Assembly (NCBI GenBank): GCA_964230605.1
Contig: CAXRIN010000011.1
Span: 1 to 41,030 of the forward strand
Direction: 5' to 3'
From: GCA-002722245 sp964230605
Lineage (GTDB): Bacteria; Bacteroidota; Bacteroidia; Flavobacteriales_C; GCA-002722245
DNA length: 41,030 nucleotides
The position numbers and the translations under genes were made by a program. The notes beneath the pieces are model-generated. The model did no database searches and was not told the origin of the DNA. It was given only the letters and a program-made list of their open reading frames with translations. Positions 24,019-33,165 of the stretch are shown in pieces (the first letter of the stretch is position 1; each line of letters starts with the position of its first letter).

Positions 24019-24645
24019 CTAGCTTAAACTGTTTTCAATTTCTTTAACTGAACTCTCAGAAAGCACTAATTTACTACAGTTGATTAAGTCGTAAGTGTTC
24101 ACCTCTGAAGTTGCAACAACTTTAACTTTTTGAATATTTCTTGAAGACAAGTAAACATTCTTATCGTTTCCTGCAGTTACCAACGTAACTCTCTTTCCTT
24201 CTAAGTCAAGACCTTTTAATACTGCAACAAAATCTTGAGTTTTTGGTGCGTCAAATTTTAAGTCTTCTAAAACGATTATTTTATCTTCTTTTACTGACGA
24301 TGAAAGAACCGATTTTTTAGCTACAGCCTTAACTTTCTTATTTAATTTGAATCCGTAGTATCTTGGTTTAGGTCCAAAAATTCTACCTCCACCTCTAAAT
24401 ACTGGAGATTTAACATCACCGTATCTAGCTGCTCCAGATCCTTTTTGCTTTTTCAATTTCTTAGTACTTCCAGTAATCTCGTTTCTTTCCTTCGATTTAT
24501 GAGTACCTTGTCTTTGATTAGCTAAATATTGCTTTACATCTAAGTACACTGTGTGCTCACTTGGCTCAACACCAAAAACAGCATCACTTAAAGTAACTTT
24601 TCTACCAGTGTCTTTTCCTGTTTTATCTAATACTGCTAACTCCAT
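24019..24645 (-). CDS. rplD: 50S ribosomal protein L4
   Basis: Large-subunit protein lining the tunnel constriction; in some bacteria it also represses the S10 operon. I take the ATG at 24645 (MELAVLDKTGKDTGRKVTLS, 208 residues), which lies 1 bp after the rplC stop, rather than an in-frame TTG at 24657. The tunnel-loop segment GTHKSKERNEITGSTKKLKK and the block GSGAARYGDVKSPVFRGGGR are present. Confidence 0.96.
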   Translation of the reverse strand: MELAVLDKTGKDTGRKVTLSDAVFGVEPSEHTVYLDVKQYLANQRQGTHKSKERNEITGSTKKLKKQKGSGAARYGDVKSPVFRGGGRIFGPKPRYYGFKLNKKVKAVAKKSVLSSSVKEDKIIVLEDLKFDAPKTQDFVAVLKGLDLEGKRVTLVTAGNDKNVYLSSRNIQKVKVVATSEVNTYDLINCSKLVLSESSVKEIENSLS

Positions 24646-24646
24646 C

Positions 24647-25264
24647 TTATTTCTCAATTAAAACGTAAGACCCTTTTGCTCCAGCAACATTTCCTGAAAC
24701 AACTATTAAATTCTTGTCAGCTAAAACTTTTAAAACTCTTAAGTTTTGAGTCTTTACTGTATCGCCACCCATTCTTCCGGCCATTCTCATACCTTTGAAA
24801 ACCTTCGCTGGCGTAGAAGCTCCACCGACAGAACCAGGCGCTCTTAATCTATTATGCTGACCGTGAGTTTGACCTCCAACACCTCCAAATCCGTGTCTTT
24901 TAACAACACCTTGGAAACCTTTTCCTTTAGAAGTTCCAACAACATCAACATATTCACCTTCTTCGAAAAGTTCTACAGTGATTTCATCACCTAAGGATTT
25001 CTCTTCTTCGAAGTACTTAAACTCAGCTAATTTAGCTTTTGGAGTAACGCCTGCTTTTTTGAAATGACCTTTCATTGGTGCAGAAACGTTTTTCTCATTT
25101 TTGTCATCATACGCTAATTGAAGCGCAGAATAACCGTCAGTCTCCTCAGTTTTCACCTGAGTAACTACGCATGGTCCTGCTTGAATAACTGTACAAGGAA
25201 TGTTTTTCCCATTCTCGTCAAACAAGCTAGTCATACCGACTTTTTTACCTATTAATCCTGACAT
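24647..25264 (-). CDS. rplC: 50S ribosomal protein L3
   Basis: Large-subunit assembly initiator reaching the peptidyl transferase centre. The 205 residues begin MSGLIGKKVGMTSLFDENGK and include GTSKGKGFQGVVKRHGFGGV and MRMAGRMGGDTVKTQNLRV. It lies between rpsJ (40 bp) and rplD (1 bp). Confidence 0.98.
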   Translation of the reverse strand: MSGLIGKKVGMTSLFDENGKNIPCTVIQAGPCVVTQVKTEETDGYSALQLAYDDKNEKNVSAPMKGHFKKAGVTPKAKLAEFKYFEEEKSLGDEITVELFEEGEYVDVVGTSKGKGFQGVVKRHGFGGVGGQTHGQHNRLRAPGSVGGASTPAKVFKGMRMAGRMGGDTVKTQNLRVLKVLADKNLIVVSGNVAGAKGSYVLIEK

Positions 25265-25304
25265 CGAATAACTGTTTTTTGGGTTATCTTATCTATTTAT
25301 TTAA

Positions 25305-25610
25305 CTACACTTTAATTTCAACTTCAACTCCTGAAGGCAATTCTAACTTCATTAACGCATCAACAGTTTTTGAAGAAGAACTGTAGATATCCATTAATCT
25401 CTTGTATGAACTTACTTGAAATTGCTCTCTTGACTTCTTGTTAACGTGAGTTGATCTTAATACAGTAAAGATTCTCTTGTGAGTAGGTAATGGTATTGGT
25501 CCACTTACAACTGCACCTGTAGATTTTACAGTTTTTACAATCTTCTCAGCTGATTTATCAACTAAGTTGTGGTCGAAAGACTTTAATTTAATTCTAATTT
25601 TCTGGCTCAT
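25305..25610 (-). CDS. rpsJ: 30S ribosomal protein S10
   Basis: Small-subunit protein that in other bacteria also acts as NusE in antitermination. The 101 residues contain KIRIKLKSFDHNLVDKSAEK, GPIPLPTHKRIFTVLRSTHV and the C-terminal LPSGVEVEIKV. It follows fusA by 26 bp, with no tuf gene between. Confidence 0.98.
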   Translation of the reverse strand: MSQKIRIKLKSFDHNLVDKSAEKIVKTVKSTGAVVSGPIPLPTHKRIFTVLRSTHVNKKSREQFQVSSYKRLMDIYSSSSKTVDALMKLELPSGVEVEIKV

Positions 25611-25636
25611 CTTAATGTCCCTTAAACTCTATAATA

Positions 25637-27742
25637 TTATGCTTCAACTTGTCCTTTAGCTGCAGCAATTACTTCTTTAGCAACTGCAGTTGGAGCTTCT
25701 GCAAAATGGCTGAATTCCATTGTTGAAGTTGCTCTACCTGAAGTGATTGTTCTTAATGACGTAACATATCCAAACATTTCTGATAATGGAACTTTAGCTT
25801 TAACAACCTTAGCACCGTTTTTATCATCCATACCTTCCATTAAACCTCTTCTCTTGTTCAAGTCAGCTACAACATCTCCCATGTTCTCTTCTGGAGTAAT
25901 AACCTCCAATTTCATCATAGGTTCTAGCAACACAGGGTTTGCTTGAGGACATGCATTTTTAAATGCCATTTTAGCAGCAACTTCGAAAGATAGTTGGTCG
26001 GAATCAACTTGATGGTAAGAACCATCATGTAAAGTAACCTTTAAAGAATCAACATTGAAACCAGCTAAAACTCCAGATTCCATTGCCTCTTTAAATCCTT
26101 TCTCAATTGATGGAATAAATTCCTTAGGAACGTTACCTCCTTTAACTTCATTAATAAATTCTAAACCTTCCTTCTCATCTTCTCTAGGTCCAATAGTTAC
26201 CTGGATATCTGCGAACTTACCTCTACCTCCAGATTGTTTCTTGTATACCTCTCTATGTTGAACAGGGGTTGTAATTGTCTCTTTGTAATTTACTTGAGGA
26301 GCTCCTTGATTAACCTCAACCTTGAACTCTCTTCTTAATCTATCAACAATAATATCAAGGTGTAGCTCACCCATTCCTGAAATGATAGTCTGACCTGAAT
26401 TCTCATCTGTTTTAACTTGGAAAGTAGGATCTTCTTCAGCTAGTTTCCCAAGAGCAATCCCTAATTTATCCATATCAGCTTGAGTTTTAGGCTCAACTGC
26501 GATACCAATAACAGGATCAGGGAAGTTCATAGACTCAAGAACGATAGGTGCATTTTCAGCACATAATGTATCTCCAGTTCTAATATCTTTAAACCCAACT
26601 AAAGCAGCGATATCACCAGCATGTAATTCATCAATTTGATTTTGAGAGTTTGCATGCATTTGGAAGATTCTTGAGATTCTCTCCTTCTTCATTGTTCTTG
26701 TGTTTAAAACATAAGAACCAGAAGGTAATATTCCCGAATATGCTCTAGTAAAACATAATCTACCAACAAAAGGATCTGTTGCAATTTTAAAAGCTAAAGC
26801 AGCAAATGGCTCGTCTGGAGATGGCTTTCTTGAAATTTCAGAATCATCTTTCGGATTAGTTCCTTTGATAGCTTCTTGATCTAATGGAGATGGCAAAATT
26901 TCCATTACGATGTCTAGCATTGCCTGAACTCCTTTATTTTTGAAAGCTGAACCACACATCATTGGCACGAACTTAGCATCTAAAGTAGCCCCTCTTAAGG
27001 CATCTAATACTTCTCTTTCAGTGATTGAATCTGGATCTTCAAAGAATTTCTCCATTAAAGACTCGTCGTACTCAGCAATTGCTTCCAATAATTTTTCTCT
27101 GTACTCCTCAACTTCAGCAGCCATATCATCAGGAATTGGAACTTCTTCAAAAGTCATTCCTTGATCAGCTTCATTCCAAACGATTCCTCTGTTGTTAATT
27201 AAATCAACTACACCTCTGAAATCATCTTCTGCACCAATTGGTAATTGTAATGGAACTGCTTTTGACCCTAACATTTCTTCTACCTGCCTACACACGTTTA
27301 AGAAGTCAGCACCTTGACGGTCCATTTTGTTTACGAAACCAATTCTTGATACATTATAGTTATCAGCAAGTCTCCAGTTAGTTTCTGATTGTGGCTCAAC
27401 ACCATCAACTGCAGAAAATAAGAAAACTAAACCGTCTAATACTCTTAAAGATCTGTTTACCTCAACAGTAAAGTCAACGTGACCAGGAGTATCGATAATA
27501 TTCACTTGATACTTATCGCCTCTGTATGGCCAGAAAACTGTTGTAGCAGCTGAAGTAATTGTGATACCTCTTTCTTGCTCCTGCTCCATCCAGTCCATTG
27601 TCGCACCACCATCGTGAACCTCACCAATCTTATGTGACACACCAGAGTAGTAAAGGATACGCTCTGTAGTAGTAGTCTTACCAGCATCAATGTGTGCTGC
27701 AATACCAATGTTTCTTGTAAATTTAAGATCTCTCTTAGCCAT
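25637..27742 (-). CDS. fusA: Elongation factor G
   Basis: GTPase that drives ribosomal translocation. The 701 residues cover all five domains: G domain with P-loop AAHIDAGKTTTTERILYYSG (about 15-34), DTPGHVDF and NKMDRQGAD, then domains II-V. The domain IV segment FADIQVTIGPRED and the domain V segment MFGYVTSLRTITSGRATSTM are intact. Position directly after rpsL-rpsG is the standard str-operon place. Confidence 0.98.
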   Translation of the reverse strand: MAKRDLKFTRNIGIAAHIDAGKTTTTERILYYSGVSHKIGEVHDGGATMDWMEQEQERGITITSAATTVFWPYRGDKYQVNIIDTPGHVDFTVEVNRSLRVLDGLVFLFSAVDGVEPQSETNWRLADNYNVSRIGFVNKMDRQGADFLNVCRQVEEMLGSKAVPLQLPIGAEDDFRGVVDLINNRGIVWNEADQGMTFEEVPIPDDMAAEVEEYREKLLEAIAEYDESLMEKFFEDPDSITEREVLDALRGATLDAKFVPMMCGSAFKNKGVQAMLDIVMEILPSPLDQEAIKGTNPKDDSEISRKPSPDEPFAALAFKIATDPFVGRLCFTRAYSGILPSGSYVLNTRTMKKERISRIFQMHANSQNQIDELHAGDIAALVGFKDIRTGDTLCAENAPIVLESMNFPDPVIGIAVEPKTQADMDKLGIALGKLAEEDPTFQVKTDENSGQTIISGMGELHLDIIVDRLRREFKVEVNQGAPQVNYKETITTPVQHREVYKKQSGGRGKFADIQVTIGPREDEKEGLEFINEVKGGNVPKEFIPSIEKGFKEAMESGVLAGFNVDSLKVTLHDGSYHQVDSDQLSFEVAAKMAFKNACPQANPVLLEPMMKLEVITPEENMGDVVADLNKRRGLMEGMDDKNGAKVVKAKVPLSEMFGYVTSLRTITSGRATSTMEFSHFAEAPTAVAKEVIAAAKGQVEA

Positions 27743-27774
27743 TTTGACTTATCTTTTAATTCTTTATTTTTTAA

Positions 27775-28245
27775 TTATACTCTAAAGTGAGCGAAAGCTT
27801 TATTTGCTTCAGCCATTCTGTGTGTATCTTCTTTCTTTTTGAAAGCAGCACCCTCTTCTTTTGAAGCAGCGATAATCTCAGCAGCTAATTTCTGAGCCAT
27901 TGATTTTTCGTTTCTTTTTCTTGCGTATCCAATTAACCACTTCATTCCCATAGATTGTTTTCTATTTTCACGAATTGGAACTGGAATTTGGAAAGTTGCT
28001 CCCCCTACTCTTTTCGATCTAACCTCTACTCCTGGAGTAACGTTTGCTAAAGCTTTCTTAAACACTTCTAATGCATCCTCTTCTTCAACTTTAGAAGCAA
28101 CAGCATCAATAGCATCATAAAAAATGTTGAAAGCGATAGATTTTTTACCGTCTAACATTAAGTTGTTCACGAACTTAGTTACCACTGTATCTCCAAACTT
28201 TGGATCTGGTAAAACTAATCTCTGTTTTGCACTACTTTTTCTCAT
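27775..28245 (-). CDS. rpsG: 30S ribosomal protein S7
   Basis: Small-subunit head assembly protein. The 156 residues include FGDTVVTKFVNNLMLDGKKS, NVTPGVEVRSKRVGGATFQI and the C-terminal KKEDTHRMAEANKAFAHFRV. It lies between rpsL (19 bp) and fusA (32 bp). Confidence 0.98.
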   Translation of the reverse strand: MRKSSAKQRLVLPDPKFGDTVVTKFVNNLMLDGKKSIAFNIFYDAIDAVASKVEEEDALEVFKKALANVTPGVEVRSKRVGGATFQIPVPIRENRKQSMGMKWLIGYARKRNEKSMAQKLAAEIIAASKEEGAAFKKKEDTHRMAEANKAFAHFRV

Positions 28246-28264
28246 CTCAGTAAAATACTTTTAA

Positions 28265-28639
28265 TTATTTCTTAGGACGCTTAGCTCCGTATTTAGATCT
28301 TCTTTGTAATCTTCCTTCAACACCAGCTGTATCTAAAGCTCCACGAACGATGTGGTACTTAACCCCTGGTAAATCCTTTACTCTTCCACCTCTTACAAGT
28401 ACAATCGAGTGCTCTTGTAAGTTGTGTCCTTCTCCTGGGATGTAAGCAGAAACCTCAATACCATTTGTTAATCTAACTCTGGCAACTTTTCTCATTGCTG
28501 AGTTTGGTTTCTTAGGTGTTGTAGTGTAAACTCTTGTACAAACACCTCTTCTTTGAGGACAAGCATTAAGAGCTGCAGCCTTACTTTTTGTTGACTTGTT
28601 AACTCTTCCTTTTCTTATTAACTGTTGAATAGTTGGCAT
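28265..28639 (-). CDS. rpsL: 30S ribosomal protein S12
   Basis: Decoding-centre protein and streptomycin target. The 124 residues have the wild-type residues in both known resistance regions: Lys43 in TPKKPNSAMRK and Lys88 in GGRVKDLPGVKYH. It is the first gene of the long ribosomal operon, with a consensus promoter upstream at 28696-28725. Confidence 0.98.
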   Translation of the reverse strand: MPTIQQLIRKGRVNKSTKSKAAALNACPQRRGVCTRVYTTTPKKPNSAMRKVARVRLTNGIEVSAYIPGEGHNLQEHSIVLVRGGRVKDLPGVKYHIVRGALDTAGVEGRLQRRSKYGAKRPKK

Positions 28640-28695
28640 ATCTTATATAATATTCACTTTCAATTAAACACAATACCCGCCAAAAAACGGGACGG

Positions 28696-28725
28696 CAAAG
28701 ATACGCAGAATTTTTTAATATTCAA
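28696..28725 (-). promoter_or_regulatory. Promoter of the rpsL-rplQ operon
   Basis: On the minus strand TTG (28725-28723), a 19-bp spacer and TATCTTTG (28703-28696) match the Bacteroidota consensus closely. Predicted start is near 28692, leaving a leader of about 53 nt. The leader opens with a short CCCG/CGGG hairpin (28676-28691). Confidence 0.8.
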
Positions 28726-28871
28726 GAGGTTTCAACAATTTACCCCCTTTTTTTTAACAATTACACACAAAACCATGTGAATAAACCTTGTAAACAATAG
28801 GTTTTCAGCGAGTTGAAAATAATCAAAGTTTTTTTTCGCATACTCAATCTACTTTAAAATTCTCTTTTGGT

Positions 28872-28879
28872 TATTTTTG
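28872..28879 (+). promoter_or_regulatory. -7 box of the helicase gene, near-leaderless
   Basis: TATTTTTG fits TAnnTTTG and ends 4 nt before the ATG at 28884. The predicted transcript would begin about 1 nt before the start codon. No good -33 TTG is visible. Confidence 0.45.
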
Positions 28880-28883
28880 ATAT

Positions 28884-31175
28884 ATGCCAAATTTTATAAA
28901 CGAATTAAACGAAGCTCAGCAACAAGCTGTGCTTTCTTCCGAGGGGCCTAATATGATTTTAGCAGGTGCAGGATCAGGAAAGACAAGAGTTCTTACATAT
29001 AGGATTGCTCACTTATTAAGTAAAGGAATTGATTCGTTTAATATTCTTGCTTTGACTTTTACCAATAAAGCTGCACGTGAAATGCGAGAGAGAATTGAAT
29101 CAATTATTGGTTTGGAGGCTCGTAGTTTATGGATGGGTACTTTCCACTCCATTTTCGCTAAAATTTTACGTAATGAACATGAGAAACTTGGATTCCCTTA
29201 TAACTTCACTATATATGATACTATAGATGCCAAAAACCTTATTAAATCTATAATTAAAGAATTAGGCCTTGATGACAAAATATACAAACCTGGCATGGTA
29301 TATAATAGAATATCAGCGGCTAAAAACAATCTTATATCTGCCAAATCTTACAACGAAGATTCATCAATTGTAAGCGAAGATAAAAGAATGGGAAAGCCGG
29401 AGATTGGAAAAATATACTCAATATATAGCACTAGATGTTTAAAGGCAGGGGCAATGGATTTTGATGACTTGCTATTCAAAACCTATGAATTGTTCGTTAA
29501 ATTCCCTGAGGTTTTAAATAAGTATCAAAAGCTTTACAAATATATTTTGGTTGACGAGTATCAGGATACTAATTATGCTCAATATGTAATTGTAAAAATG
29601 CTAGCTCAAGCCTATAAAAATATATGTGTTGTTGGAGATGATGCGCAAAGTATCTATTCCTTCAGAGGTGCCAATATTGAAAACATATTAAATTTTCAAA
29701 AAGATTACTCTAATGCACAATCTTTCAAATTAGAACAAAACTATAGATCATCCAAAAATATCGTTGCTGCAGCAAATGCAGTTATCTCTAAAAACAAAGA
29801 TCAATTTAAGAAGGATGTTTGGACAGAAAATGAAGCCGGCGCAAGGATTAAAATCATAAAAACCAAAACTGATAATGAAGAAGGCCGGGTAGTTGCTGAC
29901 AAAATATTGAATATGAAATTGGAGCATCAACTGCCCAATCATGAATTCGCGATTTTGTACAGGACTAATGCTCAATCAAGATCAATGGAAGAGTCTTTGA
30001 GAAAATTAAATATTCCTTACAAAATATATGGAGGTTTATCTTTTTATCAAAGGAAAGAAATAAAGGACATTCTTTCATATTATAGATTGACATTTAACCC
30101 TACAGATGAGGAGGCATTTAAAAGGGTTATCAATTACCCTACAAGAGGAATAGGTAAAACAACTATTGACAAGCTTATTTTAACCGCAAATAAAAACAAT
30201 ACAAGCTTATGGGAAATTGCCGCACATATCGATAGTTACAATACAGGAATTGGTAGTGGACCAAAAACGAAAATTAAAAATTTCGTTACAATGATCCTTA
30301 GCTTTGGAAGTGAGCTCTTTAGAAAAAACGCTTACGACCTTGGTAAACATATTGCTTCTCAAACTGGCTTATTAAAAGATCTTCATGAAGATAAAACTCC
30401 AGAAGGTATTTCAAGATATGAGAACATTCAAGAACTTTTAAATGGTTTAAAGCAATTTTCAGCTCAAGAGGAACAAACTGACAATCCAACCAAGACTTTG
30501 GATAAGTTCATGGAAGACGTTGCTCTTTTAACCGATGCTGATAATGAAACAGAAGATGACTACAATAAAGTTTCCTTAATGACTATCCACAGTGCAAAAG
30601 GATTAGAATTTCCATATGTATTTATTGTGGGTATGGAAGAGAACTTATTTCCTTCTCAATTATCTGTAAATTCAAGAACCGAATTAGAAGAGGAAAGAAG
30701 GCTATTTTATGTTGCTTTAACCAGAGCTGAAAAGGCGGCATTTTTAAGCTACGCTCAAACTCGCTTTAAATTTGGGAATATCACCTATGCTGAACCAAGT
30801 AGATTTATATCTGAAATACCGCTAGACTATTTGGAGATGCCTGAAGCTAGACCTCCTAGAAATTTTGCTGGAACAAGATTGAATCAAGACCAAGTTAATA
30901 GAGTTTCTCAAAGATCACCGATACCGCCAGGAAAGAAGTTAGTTAGTTTACAAAAGGCATCAAGCACCCCTGCATCAAATACCTCTACCCCTACCGTAAA
31001 TAAAGGCAGTGGTGATGTGAAAGAAGGGCAAACAGTAGAACATTTAAGATTCGGCCGTGGAAAAGTTGTTAAAGTTGAGGGTATTGGCCCAAGTAAAAAG
31101 GCCGTAATTTCGTTTGACAAACATGGTGAAAAACAAATACTATTGAAATTTGCCAAACTTAAAATAGTTGGGTAG
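28884..31175 (+). CDS. uvrD: UvrD/PcrA-type superfamily 1A DNA helicase
   Basis: 3'-5' DNA helicase for nucleotide excision and mismatch repair and for clearing stalled complexes. The 763 residues carry the Q-motif LNEAQQQAV, Walker A AGAGSGKT (about 27-34), Walker B VDEYQDTN, motif III GDDAQSIYSFRGA, motif IV QNYRSS, motif V SLMTIHSAKGLEFPYVFIVG and motif VI EERRLFYVALTRAE. The last 50 residues (VEHLRFGRGKVVKVEGIGPS) look like the Tudor-like tail of PcrA/UvrD that binds RNA polymerase. PcrA or UvrD naming is a matter of convention in this phylum. Confidence 0.95.
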   Translation: MPNFINELNEAQQQAVLSSEGPNMILAGAGSGKTRVLTYRIAHLLSKGIDSFNILALTFTNKAAREMRERIESIIGLEARSLWMGTFHSIFAKILRNEHEKLGFPYNFTIYDTIDAKNLIKSIIKELGLDDKIYKPGMVYNRISAAKNNLISAKSYNEDSSIVSEDKRMGKPEIGKIYSIYSTRCLKAGAMDFDDLLFKTYELFVKFPEVLNKYQKLYKYILVDEYQDTNYAQYVIVKMLAQAYKNICVVGDDAQSIYSFRGANIENILNFQKDYSNAQSFKLEQNYRSSKNIVAAANAVISKNKDQFKKDVWTENEAGARIKIIKTKTDNEEGRVVADKILNMKLEHQLPNHEFAILYRTNAQSRSMEESLRKLNIPYKIYGGLSFYQRKEIKDILSYYRLTFNPTDEEAFKRVINYPTRGIGKTTIDKLILTANKNNTSLWEIAAHIDSYNTGIGSGPKTKIKNFVTMILSFGSELFRKNAYDLGKHIASQTGLLKDLHEDKTPEGISRYENIQELLNGLKQFSAQEEQTDNPTKTLDKFMEDVALLTDADNETEDDYNKVSLMTIHSAKGLEFPYVFIVGMEENLFPSQLSVNSRTELEEERRLFYVALTRAEKAAFLSYAQTRFKFGNITYAEPSRFISEIPLDYLEMPEARPPRNFAGTRLNQDQVNRVSQRSPIPPGKKLVSLQKASSTPASNTSTPTVNKGSGDVKEGQTVEHLRFGRGKVVKVEGIGPSKKAVISFDKHGEKQILLKFAKLKIVG

Positions 31176-31185
31176 CTTTAGCTAC
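31172..31185 (+). other. Small hairpin at the helicase stop codon
   Basis: GTAGC and GCTAC pair around TTTA, overlapping the helicase stop codon. No U-run follows, so it is more likely an mRNA-end or coupling structure than a terminator, and may be chance. A run of TA dinucleotides (31195-31210) leads directly into the next start codon, with no Shine-Dalgarno sequence. Confidence 0.25.
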
Positions 31186-31208
31186 TATTACACATTATAT
31201 ATATATAT

Positions 31209-31850
31209 ATGGAGTACAATACAACGCGCTCTTCTTTAGTTATCCCTGAGTACGGAAGAAACATCCACAAAATGATTGAATTCGCCATTTCTGTTGGAGA
31301 TAGAGAGGAAAGAAATCACATTGCAAGGTCAATTGTGAAAGTTATGGGACAGGTTAAGCCGCAATTCAAGGAAGCAGACGATTTTATCCAAAGTTTATGG
31401 GATCACATGATTATCATTTCAGACTTTAAATTAGACGTTGACTCTCCTTACCCTTATCCAGATAGAGAAGAACTGGTTAAGCCTCCAAAAAGGATGGCCT
31501 ATCCTCAAGGAAAAATAAGATTCCGTCACTACGGAAAATCGATTGAAAGCTTTATTGCGAAAGCAAGTAAAATGGAAGATGGACAAGAAAAAGATTCATT
31601 CACATATTACATCGCTAATATGATGAAGAAAAATTACCTTCTTTACAATCGAGACAGTGTAAATGATGATTTAATTTTTGATCAGCTTGAAACGCTATCT
31701 AAAGGCGCTCTAAAAATTTCGGAAAACCACACTTTGAGATCAACAGGTGCGTTAGTTGGTAAAAAAACAAATCAAGTAAATAAGAGCAATAACCGAAGAC
31801 AATCAAACAATAACAAAAAAGGCGGAAAACGTCCATTTAAAAGAAGATAA
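31209..31850 (+). CDS. DUF4290 family protein
   Basis: Protein of unknown function found in Bacteroidota, usually next to murA as here. The 213 residues start MEYNTTRSSLVIPEYGRNIH, the signature of the family. Residues 1 to about 170 look like a mostly helical soluble domain, and the C-terminus from about 180 is strongly basic (KKTNQVNKSNNRRQSNNNKK then GGKRPFKRR) and probably disordered, possibly contacting nucleic acid. No signal peptide or membrane segment is seen. It lies 33 bp after the helicase and 7 bp before murA, so it is probably co-transcribed with both. Confidence 0.85.
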   Translation: MEYNTTRSSLVIPEYGRNIHKMIEFAISVGDREERNHIARSIVKVMGQVKPQFKEADDFIQSLWDHMIIISDFKLDVDSPYPYPDREELVKPPKRMAYPQGKIRFRHYGKSIESFIAKASKMEDGQEKDSFTYYIANMMKKNYLLYNRDSVNDDLIFDQLETLSKGALKISENHTLRSTGALVGKKTNQVNKSNNRRQSNNNKKGGKRPFKRR

Positions 31851-31857
31851 TCAACAC

Positions 31858-33165
31858 ATGGGAACTTTTGTAATTAACGGAGGAAATAGATTAGAAGGAG
31901 AAATCATTCCTCAAGGTGCAAAAAACGAGGCTTTACAAATTCTTTGTGCCCCTCTATTAACTTCTGAAAAGGTTACCATCAAAAACCTTCCAAACATTGT
32001 TGATGTCAATAAGCTTATTGATCTTTTAAGATCGATGGGAGTTAAAGTCAATCAGTTGAATGAATCTGATTATGAATTCCAAGCAGATGATGTAAACCTT
32101 GATTACATGACTTCTGAGGAATTCAAAAAGAAAGGTGCAAGCTTGAGAGGTTCAATAATGATAGTTGGTCCTTTATTAGCGAGATTTGGAAAGGGATATA
32201 TTCCTGCTCCTGGAGGAGATAAAATTGGACGAAGAAGAGTTGATACACACTTTATAGGTTTCCAAAAATTAGGTGCTCAATTTGAATACCAAGCCGCAAG
32301 TAAGTTTTATAAAGTAGAATCTCCTAAACTAAAAGGATGCTATATGCTTTTAGATGAGGCATCTGTTACAGGAACTGCTAATATTGTAATGGCTGCTGTT
32401 TTGGCAGAAGGTACAACTCAGATTTACAATGCTGCTTGCGAGCCGTATTTACAGCAACTTTGTAAGATGCTGAACAGAATGGGAGCAAAAATCTCTGGTG
32501 TTGGTTCAAACTTATTAACTATAGAAGGTGTTGATGAACTTGGAGGAACTGAACATAGAGTACTTCCTGATATGATTGAAATTGGTTCTTTTATTGGCTT
32601 AGCTGCCATGACTGAATCGAATATCACGATCAAAGATGTTTCTTATGAAAACTTGGGAATAATCCCTAACACTTTCAGAAGATTGGGAATTGAAATGGAA
32701 TTGTCTGGTGACGATATCATCATTCCTTCACAATCTCAATACGAGGTAGAAAAATTCATTGATGGATCAATTATGACTATTGCAGATGCCCCATGGCCAG
32801 GTTTCACTCCTGATTTGCTATCTATTATGCTAGTTACAGCGATTCAAGCTAAAGGTTCTGTTTTAATTCATCAAAAAATGTTTGAATCAAGATTATTCTT
32901 CGTAGATAAATTGATTGACATGGGTGCGCAAATAATTCTTTGTGATCCACATAGAGCTACAGTTATTGGTTTAAACAAACAACAAAGGCTTAGAGGTGTG
33001 ACTATGACATCCCCTGATATTAGAGCCGGGGTTTCTTTATTAATCGCGGCATTATCTGCAGAAGGAACTTCTACAATTCACAATATTGAGCAAATTGACA
33101 GAGGATACCAAAACATAGACACCAGACTTAAAAACATCGGTGCAGATATAACTAGAATTCCTTAA
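31858..33165 (+). CDS. murA: UDP-N-acetylglucosamine 1-carboxyvinyltransferase, Asp-type
   Basis: Catalyses the first committed step of peptidoglycan synthesis, adding enolpyruvate to UDP-GlcNAc. The 435 residues match the family, with Lys22-Asn23 in the GAKNEAL motif. In the catalytic loop the sequence is PAPGGDKIGRRRVDTH: Asp121 stands where E. coli has the fosfomycin-sensitive Cys115. Asp at this site is known to keep activity and give intrinsic fosfomycin resistance in other bacteria. The gene follows the DUF4290 gene by 7 bp and its stop overlaps the next start (TAATG). Confidence 0.96.
   Translation: MGTFVINGGNRLEGEIIPQGAKNEALQILCAPLLTSEKVTIKNLPNIVDVNKLIDLLRSMGVKVNQLNESDYEFQADDVNLDYMTSEEFKKKGASLRGSIMIVGPLLARFGKGYIPAPGGDKIGRRRVDTHFIGFQKLGAQFEYQAASKFYKVESPKLKGCYMLLDEASVTGTANIVMAAVLAEGTTQIYNAACEPYLQQLCKMLNRMGAKISGVGSNLLTIEGVDELGGTEHRVLPDMIEIGSFIGLAAMTESNITIKDVSYENLGIIPNTFRRLGIEMELSGDDIIIPSQSQYEVEKFIDGSIMTIADAPWPGFTPDLLSIMLVTAIQAKGSVLIHQKMFESRLFFVDKLIDMGAQIILCDPHRATVIGLNKQQRLRGVTMTSPDIRAGVSLLIAALSAEGTSTIHNIEQIDRGYQNIDTRLKNIGADITRIP

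Larger units (their letters stand above)
28640..28883. other. Divergent promoter region, rpsL / uvrD
   Basis: A 244-bp AT-rich gap between the divergent ribosomal operon and the helicase gene. It holds the rpsL promoter (28696-28725) and the helicase -7 box (28872-28879). I see no tRNA, small gene or extended repeat in the remainder. Confidence 0.6.

Noticed and set aside
24646..24657. TTG start for rplD
   Set aside because: It would add four residues overlapping rplC; the ATG at 24645 gives the expected 1-bp gap and N-terminus.
28640..28883. tRNA or small RNA gene in the divergent gap
   Set aside because: No cloverleaf, CCA end or strong hairpin with U-run is seen; only promoter elements are supported.
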